From positions 1-18,815 of the forward strand of contig JAUYUF010000306.1 in the NCBI GenBank assembly GCA_030694835.1: a stretch of 18,815 nt of DNA. Reading direction: 5' to 3'. The translations under genes and the position numbers were made by a program. Below the pieces are notes generated by a model, which saw nothing but the letters and a program-made list of their open reading frames with translations, was not told the DNA's origin and ran no database searches. Origin of the DNA: Flavobacteriaceae bacterium. Its GTDB lineage: Bacteria > Bacteroidota > Bacteroidia > Flavobacteriales > Flavobacteriaceae. Of the stretch, positions 1-7,398 are shown in pieces (the stretch's first letter is position 1; every line of letters begins with the position of its first letter).

Positions 1-1050
1 ATTTCCATTCATTTCTAAAGTAGACATCTCATTCTTCCCAATTAAAGAATAGTTTAGTCCTAATCCAATCATTGGATAACCCATTTTAGTAACCATTTCT
101 TTACGTGCTTCTAATGATTGTTTTTCGTAATTCAGCATTGAAAGCATTGGGTTATTAACTAACATACTATCAGCAACTGCTAATAATGGTAAATTCAACA
201 TATTAGATTTTATTGTATCAGGAATTTTAATAATCTCCTGAACAGGTCTATTTAAAATTGTATTGAAACGAGCAACCACGGTGTTTTTTTGATCATTCAA
301 TAAAGCAATATCATTTTCCAAATCACTTATTTCAATTTGAATTCGATATAAGTCTATCAGACCAGAACCTCCAGAAGAATTCATTGCATTTCCTTGCATT
401 GATTTAGGAGATTGAACAGTTGTTGAGTTAGCACTATTAGTAACATTTCCACTCATTCCTGACATTCCTGACCCACTTGATGAAGTTTTTTGAGAATCAT
501 TATTTTGCAAATTTCTTGATGATAATGAACCACTAACACCGCTTATAGAAGCACTTTTAAATTTGATAAGAGAAAGTCGTTCTAACGTATTTAAAATATC
601 AAGATTTTTTTGCGATATGATAATTGCCTGATTCACTTTATACAAATCAAACCAAGTTTGTTGTGCTTCATAAAGTACTTGTAATTTTGCATCCCTAAAT
701 ATTTCATATTTAGCTTTTGCCATTAAACTCATTTCATCTTTCGCCGCTTTTAAAGTTCCAAACCAAGGAAACATTTGCATTAACCTGATATCTGCTAATT
801 GATTCCCTCCTATTAATTCCATTGGACTTAATAATATTCCTGCACTTAATTCTGGATCTGGCAAGCTGCCAACTTGAGGAACTTTTTGTAAAGCAGCTTC
901 ATATTCTGCATATTTTTGTAATACAGTTGGATTATTTTTAGATGCTATCTCAAGATAATTCATCAACGGATTCACTTCTTGGCTGGTTGCTTCATTATAA
1001 CTGTAAAGCATTACAATTATGATTAATCCTATTTTATGTAAATTCATCAT
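1..1050 (-). CDS. TolC-family outer membrane channel of the Cu/Ag efflux system (partial, C-terminus beyond left edge)
   Basis: An open frame from tandem ATGs (1050 or 1047) runs without a stop to the window edge, giving 350 residues of an outer membrane efflux protein. It starts with a hydrophobic signal peptide, followed by long alpha-helical stretches typical of TolC/CusC (for example NPTVLQKYAEYEAAL, and VARFNTILNRPV at the end of a helix pair). It would form the exit duct for metal pumped by CusA. Its start lies 1 bp after the cusA stop (TAA-T-ATG), so the two are co-transcribed and probably translationally coupled. A Ser/Gly/Asn-rich insert at about residues 171-229 carries Met196, Met199, Met218 and Met223. 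The family call is firm. The Cu/Ag role is inferred from the neighbour. I chose the first ATG, but the second is equally possible. Confidence 0.88.
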   Translation of the reverse strand, partial: MMNLHKIGLIIIVMLYSYNEATSQEVNPLMNYLEIASKNNPTVLQKYAEYEAALQKVPQVGSLPDPELSAGILLSPMELIGGNQLADIRLMQMFPWFGTLKAAKDEMSLMAKAKYEIFRDAKLQVLYEAQQTWFDLYKVNQAIIISQKNLDILNTLERLSLIKFKSASISGVSGSLSSRNLQNNDSQKTSSSGSGMSGMSGNVTNSANSTTVQSPKSMQGNAMNSSGGSGLIDLYRIQIEISDLENDIALLNDQKNTVVARFNTILNRPVQEIIKIPDTIKSNMLNLPLLAVADSMLVNNPMLSMLNYEKQSLEARKEMVTKMGYPMIGLGLNYSLIGKNEMSTLEMNGN

Positions 1051-1051
1051 A

Positions 1052-4000
1052 TTATAAATTTTGAATTGATTGAATTTCTTTTTTTGATTCATTTGTAACT
1101 GCCCATTCTCGCCACATAGCTTGAAATAACGGAACAACAAATACAGTCATTACCTGAATAATCATCCCTCCAAATGTTGGAATTGCCATCGGAATCATAA
1201 TATCAGCACCTTTTCCGGTTGATGATAATACAGGCAGTAAAGCAATTACAGCTACTGCAGTGGTCATCATGGCTGGTCTGATTCTTTTTTTACCAGCTTC
1301 AACAACAGCTTCGCGAACATCATGAACAGTTGATGGTTTCTTTTCTTCAAATGTTTGATGAATGTACGTTCCCATCATTACTCCGTCATCGGTAGCAATA
1401 CCAAATAAGGCAATAAATCCGACCCAAACGGCTACACTTAAATTAATAGGATGCATTTGAAATAAGTCTCGAAGATTGACATCAGCAACTGTAAAATTTA
1501 AAAACCAATCTTGCCCATATAACCATATCATAATAAAACCACCTGCAAAAGCTACAAACACTCCAGAGAAATGTATCATTGAAGCAATAATAGTCTTAAA
1601 TTGAAAATATAACAGTAGTAATATGATCAGTAAACTTATTGGGATTACAATGGATAGTCTTTTACTCGCTCTAATTTGTTGCTCATAATTTCCGGCGAAT
1701 TTATAAGTCACACCTTTAGGCAAGACTAGTGTTCCGGAAGCAATTTTTTCTTCTAAAATTTTAGCTGCATCTTCCACCACATCAACTTCGGCCTTACCTT
1801 CGTGTTTATCAAAAATAACATACCCTAACAGGAAAGTATTCTCACTACGAATCATTTGAGCATCCTTAGTGTAAGAGATATCGGCAATTTCTTCTAATGG
1901 AATTTGAACGCCATTCATAGCTGGAATCAAAATTCGTTTTAAGTCTTCTGGATTATCTCTCAACTCACGGGCATAACGCACTCTAATTGGAAAGCGCTCT
2001 CGTCCTTCAACAGAATTGGATAACGACATTCCTCCCACAGCTACTTGTAATACTTCTTGAACATCACTTATTCTCATACCATATCTTGACATGGCTTCTC
2101 GATTGAGCTTTATTTCTAGATAAGGAGCGCCAACTGCTCGATCATAAAATACAGAAGGAGCTTTAACACTTGAAACTTCTTTTAAGGCTTGTTCAAACTG
2201 CAAACCTGCTTTTTCAATACTTTCTAAATCTGGACCATATACTTTTAAACCCATAGGGGCTCTCATTCCAGTAGAAAGCATTACTAAACGAGCTTCAATT
2301 GGTTGTAATTTAGGAGCAGATGTTAAACCTGGAATATTAGTAACTTTTACAATTTCATTCCAAATATCATTTGGATTTTTAATTTCAGGTCGCCACTGAC
2401 GGAAATACTCACCATTGGCATCTATAATAAGGCTATCAATTGGAATAATTCTGAAATCATCTTTATAAGGATTGTATTTTTTCCCGCTTTTCAAAACAAA
2501 ATTATCATCCTTATCAACTTTAAATTGTTGTTTATGCCCATCTTCATCCAAAATATATTCAGAGCGATAGTTTATTGTGTTCTCAAACATTTGAACAGGA
2601 GCTGGGTCTAGTGCAGAATTTACACGCCCCCATTTACCAACGGCAACTTCAACTTCGGGAATTACGTTTAACCTTTTATCGAGTGTTTCAATGTATTCAA
2701 GATTTTTTTCAATGCTTGTATGAGGCATACTTGTAGGCATCAACAGAAAAGAACCTTCATTAAGAGATGGCATGAATTCTTTTCCAATTCCAGGAAATTT
2801 ATTAGTGCTTTTCTCCCAAAAACTCGTTTGTCTAACTGATTTCCAACCAATTTTTTCTAGTCCGTTCCCAATAAAACCAAAGGTTTGGTTGAAACCTAAC
2901 CAAATTAAAATTCCGAATAATAAAGTAAATGCCGGTAATAATAAAAACTTCTTTTTGTTGATTAAAGCCCATCTAAGTATGGGTTCATAGAAAAACACCA
3001 TTGATAATAAAGCAGCAAGAATAAAAAGTATGATACCAGCAACAAATATGAAATTTATGAATAAACTATTATGTGCACCCAAAGGCATCCATTCTTTTGA
3101 TAAGAAAAATACAGCAACTAAAACGGTAATAGCAACATTTATATAATTGGTATATTCCTTCTTATTTTCTGGCCAACGATTTGCATATAAATTATTGACT
3201 CCAATCGCAATAAGAGCAAGTGCAGACCAAGAGAACCATATAATAATAATTAATACACCGGAAATAATTAGTCCACCATTCCAAACTTTTTTAATTTTTT
3301 TTGAATCAAATTTAATATCAAATAAAATATATACTAAGGTTGGTAAAACAACAATTCCAAGTATGAAAGCTGCTAAAAGTGCAAAAGTTTTTGTTAAAGC
3401 AAGTGGATGAAAAAGTTTTCCTTCTGCAGCTTCCATTGCAAAAACAGGTAAGAAACTTACAATAGTTGTTGCGATGGATGTTACAACGGCATCTCTAACT
3501 TCAGTGGTGGCATCATAAACCACTTTCATTAATTTTTTACCACGAACACCTTTGTTTTCAGGCATTTCTAGGTGTCTGAGGATGTTTTCTACATCAATAA
3601 TTCCGACGTCAACCATAACTCCAATAGCAATGGCAATACCAGATAGAGCTACAACATTGGCATCAACCCCAAAAAAATGCATCATAATAAAGGTCATCAA
3701 TACTCCAATTGGAAGTAAGCCTGCTACAATAAATGAGGCTTTTAAATTCATTACAAGTATGATAATTACTATAATACTAATCAGAATTTCGTGTGAAAGT
3801 GCAGATTCTAGGGTGCCTATTGTTTCTTTAATTAATCCAGTTCTATCATAAAAAGGAACAATAGTTACTTTAGAAACACTTCCATCGGCTAATGTTTTTT
3901 GAGGCAAGCCAGCTTCTAATTCTTTTATCTTTGATTTTACATTATTAATTACTTCCATTGGATTGGATCCATACCGAGCAACCACTACAGCTCCAACTGC

Positions 4001-4900
4001 TTCTGTACCTGATTTATCTAAACCACCACGTCTTGTCGCGGGACCAAACGATACTTTTGAAACATCTTTAATTCTGACAGGAACATTATTTCGAACAGTA
4101 ATTACTGAATTTTCTAAATCATTGAGATTTTTTACATAACCCAATCCACGAATGATATATTCAACACTATTCAATTCTATAGTTTCAGCTCCTATATCTA
4201 GATTGCTTTTACTAACAGCATTCATAACATCCATCACTGAAACATTATAAGCTTTCAGTGCTTCAGGATTCAAATCAATTTGATATTCTTTCACAAATCC
4301 ACCAACAGATGCAACTTCTGAAACACCTTTAGCGGTAGATAATCCGTATTTAACATAAAAATCCTGAATGGTTCTTAATTCTTGAGGATTCCATCCTCCA
4401 TTTGGTTCACCTGTTTCTGGATTTCTACCTTCAAGTGTATACCAATAAATTTGTCCTAAAGCAGTTGCATCTGGCCCAAGGGCTGGCTGAACTCCTTGCG
4501 GCAGAGTTCCTGTAGGCAAAGAATTCAGTTTTTCTAGTATTCTAGATCTACTCCAATAAAATTCTACATCATCATCAAAAATGATATAAATGAATGACAT
4601 TCCAAACATGGAAGTACTTCTAATTGTTTCTACACCGGGAATCCCCAATAAAGCTGTTGTAAGTGGATAAGTGATTTGATCTTGGATATCTTTTGGCGAA
4701 CGCCCCATCCACTCAGTTGCAACAATTTGTTGATTATCACCTATATCAGGGATTGCATCAACAGGAATAGGATCGCGAGGTAAAAAGCCTGTATCTGTAT
4801 TGAAAGGCATTGTTACCATTCCGTAAACCACAAAAGTTATAAGAAAAATGAAAGTAATGAGCCTATTTTCGAGAAAATATTTTACAAGTTTATTAAACAT
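1052..4900 (-). CDS. cusA: CusA/CzcA-family heavy-metal efflux RND pump, Cu(I)/Ag(I) type
   Basis: Inner membrane RND proton/metal antiporter of 1282 residues; E. coli CusA has about 1047. The copper-binding methionine trio of E. coli CusA (M573, M623, M672) is matched by Met721 (LLMPTSMP), Met771 (PVQMFENT) and Met874 (VMLSTG), which favours Cu(I)/Ag(I) over Zn/Co/Ni. The TM4 proton-relay Asp is Asp431 in GVMVDVG, with Glu438 seven residues on. Two additions explain the extra length: a hydrophobic block at about 540-638 with three or four predicted membrane segments before the second-half TM1, and a charged stretch of about 50 residues within 772-855 of the periplasmic porter region. An in-frame TTG at 4918 would add six residues, but I prefer the ATG at 4900 because related proteins start at M-x-N-K. 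It lies between the HYC_CC_PP gene and the TolC gene on one strand. Confidence 0.95.
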   Translation of the reverse strand: MFNKLVKYFLENRLITFIFLITFVVYGMVTMPFNTDTGFLPRDPIPVDAIPDIGDNQQIVATEWMGRSPKDIQDQITYPLTTALLGIPGVETIRSTSMFGMSFIYIIFDDDVEFYWSRSRILEKLNSLPTGTLPQGVQPALGPDATALGQIYWYTLEGRNPETGEPNGGWNPQELRTIQDFYVKYGLSTAKGVSEVASVGGFVKEYQIDLNPEALKAYNVSVMDVMNAVSKSNLDIGAETIELNSVEYIIRGLGYVKNLNDLENSVITVRNNVPVRIKDVSKVSFGPATRRGGLDKSGTEAVGAVVVARYGSNPMEVINNVKSKIKELEAGLPQKTLADGSVSKVTIVPFYDRTGLIKETIGTLESALSHEILISIIVIIILVMNLKASFIVAGLLPIGVLMTFIMMHFFGVDANVVALSGIAIAIGVMVDVGIIDVENILRHLEMPENKGVRGKKLMKVVYDATTEVRDAVVTSIATTIVSFLPVFAMEAAEGKLFHPLALTKTFALLAAFILGIVVLPTLVYILFDIKFDSKKIKKVWNGGLIISGVLIIIIWFSWSALALIAIGVNNLYANRWPENKKEYTNYINVAITVLVAVFFLSKEWMPLGAHNSLFINFIFVAGIILFILAALLSMVFFYEPILRWALINKKKFLLLPAFTLLFGILIWLGFNQTFGFIGNGLEKIGWKSVRQTSFWEKSTNKFPGIGKEFMPSLNEGSFLLMPTSMPHTSIEKNLEYIETLDKRLNVIPEVEVAVGKWGRVNSALDPAPVQMFENTINYRSEYILDEDGHKQQFKVDKDDNFVLKSGKKYNPYKDDFRIIPIDSLIIDANGEYFRQWRPEIKNPNDIWNEIVKVTNIPGLTSAPKLQPIEARLVMLSTGMRAPMGLKVYGPDLESIEKAGLQFEQALKEVSSVKAPSVFYDRAVGAPYLEIKLNREAMSRYGMRISDVQEVLQVAVGGMSLSNSVEGRERFPIRVRYARELRDNPEDLKRILIPAMNGVQIPLEEIADISYTKDAQMIRSENTFLLGYVIFDKHEGKAEVDVVEDAAKILEEKIASGTLVLPKGVTYKFAGNYEQQIRASKRLSIVIPISLLIILLLLYFQFKTIIASMIHFSGVFVAFAGGFIMIWLYGQDWFLNFTVADVNLRDLFQMHPINLSVAVWVGFIALFGIATDDGVMMGTYIHQTFEEKKPSTVHDVREAVVEAGKKRIRPAMMTTAVAVIALLPVLSSTGKGADIMIPMAIPTFGGMIIQVMTVFVVPLFQAMWREWAVTNESKKEIQSIQNL

Positions 4901-4935
4901 TTTTTTAATTTTTAACAATTAAACCATTGATTAAA

Positions 4936-4963
4936 AGCACCCTAACTTTTTAGTTATTGTGCT
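4936..4963 (-). other. Intergenic hairpin ahead of cusA
   Basis: A 28-nt inverted repeat lies in the 86-bp gap between the HYC_CC_PP gene and cusA. The outer stem is AGCAC/GTGCT and the inner stem TAACT/AGTTA, with a 2x2 internal loop and a 4-nt loop. No T-run follows on the transcribed strand, so it does not look like a plain terminator. It may be an mRNA-processing or attenuation element that sets pump expression relative to the upstream gene. Function is inferred only. Confidence 0.4.
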
Positions 4964-4986
4964 AAATTAAATCATGATCTAATAAA

Positions 4987-5412
4987 TCAAATCAAAAATG
5001 TTTGATGTAATAAAGAAATGTTCGTGACTATTGTTGGTGAAGTGTAATTTTTAAAAGGAATGATATTTTCTTGTAATCCTTCAAATAATTTAACTGATAA
5101 CTCAAATGGTTTTACAAATTCAACAGTTTGTATTTCTACCGTTTTAGTAGTTTTTTCTACTACTAAATTACTTTGAACTATTTGATTTATGTCTTTACAA
5201 CAAGTTTGTTTATTAAAACTAAGTAATTTGTGAGAATGAGTTTCGCTGCCATCCATCTCCATCATTGGAGAACATTTATCAGAATCACCAAAAACAGAAA
5301 TATCAGTAATTTTACCTCCACACTCATGCTTTTCAACAGCAAAAGAAACTGTTGAAAACACTAAAATTAGTGATAAGAATGAAGCTAATATTTTAACGAT
5401 AACTTGTTTCAT
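4987..5412 (-). CDS. HYC_CC_PP-type small secreted protein linked to metal efflux
   Basis: A 141-residue protein with a clear signal peptide (hydrophobic core about residues 7-24, likely cleaved near SFA-VEK). It resembles the Bacteroidetes HYC_CC_PP family, named for short conserved motifs: KHECGG (His29, Cys31) stands for the HYC part, and TCCKD (Cys71, Cys72) for the CC part. The proline motif is degenerate here (YTSPTI). The tail LLHQTFLI is hydrophobic. A central stretch, CSPMMEMD followed by THSHK, adds Cys47, three Met and two His, all common ligands of soft metals. It is the first gene of the cusA-tolC operon and has its own -7 element. The family's biochemical function is not established to my knowledge. 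A periplasmic copper/silver-binding role is inferred from the ligands and the neighbours. No other ATG occurs before codon 50, so the start is secure. Confidence 0.8.
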   Translation of the reverse strand: MKQVIVKILASFLSLILVFSTVSFAVEKHECGGKITDISVFGDSDKCSPMMEMDGSETHSHKLLSFNKQTCCKDINQIVQSNLVVEKTTKTVEIQTVEFVKPFELSVKLFEGLQENIIPFKNYTSPTIVTNISLLHQTFLI

Positions 5413-5419
5413 TGTAATG

Positions 5420-5427
5420 CAAAGTTA
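5420..5427 (-). promoter_or_regulatory. Bacteroidetes -7 promoter element for the HYC_CC_PP-cusA-tolC operon
   Basis: TAACTTTG on the minus strand is an exact match to the Bacteroidetes TAnnTTTG consensus. Only 7 nt separate it from the ATG at 5412, so the transcript would have almost no leader. I see no clear TTG -33 box at 17-23 nt spacing. Confidence 0.55.
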
Positions 5428-5467
5428 ATTTTTTTCAAGATAAAAACATTAAAATATTGTTAAAAGT

Positions 5468-5899
5468 TTAATTTCCAGTTATTTTATGATAATAAAAAGC
5501 AGGTAATAACAAAAGCAAAAGTATCGGCTGTATTAAAAATCTCCTTATATAAAATAACAAGAGATAATTCTCTTTTTGGTAATTTTCTATGAAGAAATAA
5601 AAAGGAATTATAAACACAAAAAAACCTATAATAAACACCCAAAAAGAAAAATATACAAGATCTTTATTCTTAAAAAGAATATAAATAATAGCTAAGGAAA
5701 CAATTGAATTTAAAGAATATCTATATATAATATTAAAAGATAATTTTATTAAATCATAATCTGGCAAACTATTATTTAGATAATCTTGTTCAAAGAAAAG
5801 AATTAGCGGATCATAAAATATTTCGACAGAAAAACTTCTTATTATTGCCAACAAAGCAACAAGAATAACAATTATAAATATTTGAAATATTCGATTCAT
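5468..5899 (-). CDS. Exosortase F-associated membrane protein
   Basis: A 143-residue integral membrane protein with four predicted membrane segments (about residues 5-21, 62-77, 82-103 and 113-136). Polar landmarks between them are FYDPL near residue 28, RYSLN near 60, FYIRRFLIQP at 117-126 and PAFYYHK near the end. It matches the small flavobacterial protein family always found next to XrtF (exosortase F-associated protein). Its ATG overlaps the xrtF stop in an ATGA arrangement, which indicates translational coupling and probably a joint complex. Its role is unknown; I infer it assists or anchors the exosortase. It lies downstream of xrtF and 55 bp before the HYC_CC_PP gene. Confidence 0.85.
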   Translation of the reverse strand: MNRIFQIFIIVILVALLAIIRSFSVEIFYDPLILFFEQDYLNNSLPDYDLIKLSFNIIYRYSLNSIVSLAIIYILFKNKDLVYFSFWVFIIGFFVFIIPFYFFIENYQKENYLLLFYIRRFLIQPILLLLLLPAFYYHKITGN

Positions 5900-6435
5900 T
5901 TTTTATACTTTGGTAAAAAATAGTTAATCCAAATTACCCAAAGTAAAAAAGCAGTTCCATAAATAATAAGTGGAAATATTATTTGATGTAGAAAATCAGT
6001 AAATGCTGGAAATTTATAGATTACAACTGCAATAAATGCAATACGAATTACATTTATTATATATATTATTAAACTACCCGCTAAAATATATAACATTGTT
6101 ACTTTAAAACTGGCAGAAAATGAAATGATAAAAGCGATAAATAATATAATAACACTAACAGAATTACAACCTTCTACAACTCTTGCAACAAATTTATCCT
6201 CTACAAAAAGTCTAAATGACAATTCATCTACGCTTTGATCTGTAAAGGATTTAACATTAAAAAAAGTTAACAAATCTACTGTTTGTTCAGCTACTTCTTG
6301 AGTCATTGGATCACATATAAATTGATTTTCTTTTTCTTGGGTAACATTTAAGTATGAAACATACAAAAAAACCATAATTGCGTATGAACCCAAAAACTTG
6401 AGTAAGAATAATATTATTTTTTTGTATTTTTTCAA
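5896..6435 (-). CDS. xrtF: Exosortase family protein XrtF
   Basis: A 179-residue multi-pass membrane cysteine protease/transpeptidase of the exosortase/archaeosortase superfamily, the membrane-embedded counterpart of sortases that processes C-terminal sorting signals. The catalytic triad is visible: Cys90 in VVEGCNSVSV, Arg131 in INVIRIAF, and His150 in DFLHQIIFP, each at a membrane boundary as in the family. Membrane segments lie at about 8-30, 92-108, 112-140 and 150-174. The length is normal for the short XrtF branch, which lacks the extra domains of proteobacterial EpsH-type exosortases. The partner gene overlaps by 4 bp. No protein in the window carries an obvious tripartite C-terminal sorting signal, so the substrate is not local. 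I found no TAnnTTTG element immediately upstream. Confidence 0.9.
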   Translation of the reverse strand: MKKYKKIILFLLKFLGSYAIMVFLYVSYLNVTQEKENQFICDPMTQEVAEQTVDLLTFFNVKSFTDQSVDELSFRLFVEDKFVARVVEGCNSVSVIILFIAFIISFSASFKVTMLYILAGSLIIYIINVIRIAFIAVVIYKFPAFTDFLHQIIFPLIIYGTAFLLWVIWINYFLPKYKK

Positions 6436-6455
6436 ATAGGAGAATCTTAACTTTG
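6422..6455 (+). promoter_or_regulatory. Promoter for the GAF-domain gene
   Basis: TAACTTTG at 6448-6455 matches the TAnnTTTG -7 consensus exactly. A TTG at 6422-6424 lies 23 nt upstream, at the long end of the accepted spacing. The ATG at 6488 is about 30 nt downstream. The element lies between the divergent xrtF and GAF genes and overlaps the start of xrtF. Confidence 0.55.
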
Positions 6456-6487
6456 TAACTTAATTTTCTATAAAAATAAATAAACTG

Positions 6488-6943
6488 ATGAATATTGATC
6501 TAATAAAAAAAGATATTTTAAATATCACACAACAAACAATAGCTGTAGATATTGTTTTACAACAAATTTGTGATTACTTAAAAAGTGCAGTTTCATATTA
6601 TGATTGGGTAGGGTTTTATTTTACAAATGGTGATAAAAAAGAATTGATTCTAAAACAATTCGCTGGAAAACCAACTGAACATACGGTTATTCCTTTTGGA
6701 AAAGGCATTTGCGGACAAGTGGCGCTGAGCAATCAAAATTTTGTAGTTCAAGATGTAACTGAACAAGATAATTATATTTCCTGCGGATTCGATGTAAAGA
6801 GCGAAATTGTAGTACCAATTTTTAAGGATGGGAAAAATATTGGTCAAATTGATATTGATTCTCATCTCACTGCGCCTTTTGGAAAACAGGATGAAGAATT
6901 ATTAGAATTTGTTTGCGAACAGGTTGCCACTTTAAATTTATAA
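6488..6943 (+). CDS. GAF-domain protein, free methionine-R-sulfoxide reductase-like
   Basis: A 151-residue single GAF domain, aligned end to end with free methionine-(R)-sulfoxide reductases (fRMsr/YebR/MsrC). Signatures are YYDWVGFYF, VIPFGKGICGQVA, NYISCGFDVKSEIVVP and GQIDIDSH. Such enzymes reduce free Met-R-sulfoxide with thioredoxin, using cysteines equivalent to E. coli Cys84, Cys94 and Cys118. Cys75 (GICG) and Cys99 (YISC) keep the 24-residue spacing of Cys94 and Cys118, but the Cys84 position is His65. The enzyme may therefore work with two cysteines or may have another role; the two-Cys form seems usual in flavobacterial homologues. The unknown gene at 6946 follows after 2 bp, so they form an operon. 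The fold is certain and the activity probable. Confidence 0.82.
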   Translation: MNIDLIKKDILNITQQTIAVDIVLQQICDYLKSAVSYYDWVGFYFTNGDKKELILKQFAGKPTEHTVIPFGKGICGQVALSNQNFVVQDVTEQDNYISCGFDVKSEIVVPIFKDGKNIGQIDIDSHLTAPFGKQDEELLEFVCEQVATLNL

Positions 6944-6945
6944 AA

Positions 6946-7350
6946 ATGGAATTTTTCAGAACAATAAACATACAATCAACGGAAGGTCAACTACAAAAAT
7001 TATTATCTTTTGAAAATATAAATGATATCATTGAATCATTATTTGTACTTGATTTTGAAAAAGACACCGCCAATATCACCGGAATCTGGGAAGAATTCAC
7101 CCTAAAACGTGACAATATTAAAGGAGGTGTTCGCTTTGCTTTAATTGAATGTCCCAATGCATTAGCTTGGACGATAACTACTGGCTTTCCTCCTGTTAGA
7201 GAACATATTGTAATTCATTTAACTATTAATCGAGCTGAAAAAGAACAGCAGTTTTTAGATGAATTAACAGAATTTTTAGATGATTGGGAAACTGGATTCA
7301 CCAATTTTCTAAAAAATCAACCTGAAGAATTGTTAAAAACTAGTTCATAA
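6946..7350 (+). CDS. Conserved hypothetical protein (134 aa)
   Basis: I do not recognise a named family. It is a soluble, acidic 134-residue protein with no signal peptide or membrane segment. Features are a central beta-rich stretch (GIWEEFTLKRDNIKGGVRF, then ALAWTITTG, then EHIVIHLTIN) followed by a C-terminal helix rich in Glu, Asp and Leu (about 105-125). A frame opens earlier at 6913 but overlaps the GAF gene. I chose ATG 6946, two bases after the GAF stop, because it gives a natural MEFFRT start and operon spacing. It is probably co-transcribed with the GAF protein. The alternating-strand pattern is vaguely like small alpha/beta ligand-binding folds, but I would not assign a function. 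Confidence 0.75.
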   Translation: MEFFRTINIQSTEGQLQKLLSFENINDIIESLFVLDFEKDTANITGIWEEFTLKRDNIKGGVRFALIECPNALAWTITTGFPPVREHIVIHLTINRAEKEQQFLDELTEFLDDWETGFTNFLKNQPEELLKTSS

Positions 7351-7398
7351 ATAGTTGAGATACTTCAATTAAAATAGGTGCTTTTAACGATGGTTTTG

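Noticed and set aside
2772..3851. Plus-strand reading frames of 72-99 codons inside cusA
   Set aside because: They are antisense to conserved RND coding sequence, overlap no promoter, and show no recognisable protein features.
4901..4918. TTG start for cusA adding six residues
   Set aside because: The ATG at 4900 gives the start seen in related pumps, and the added Lys-rich codons come from an AT-rich leader.
5428..5467. Possible terminator between the exosortase unit and the metal-efflux operon
   Set aside because: Only a weak, mismatched AT stem can be drawn, so separation of the two operons rests on the -7 element rather than on a terminator.
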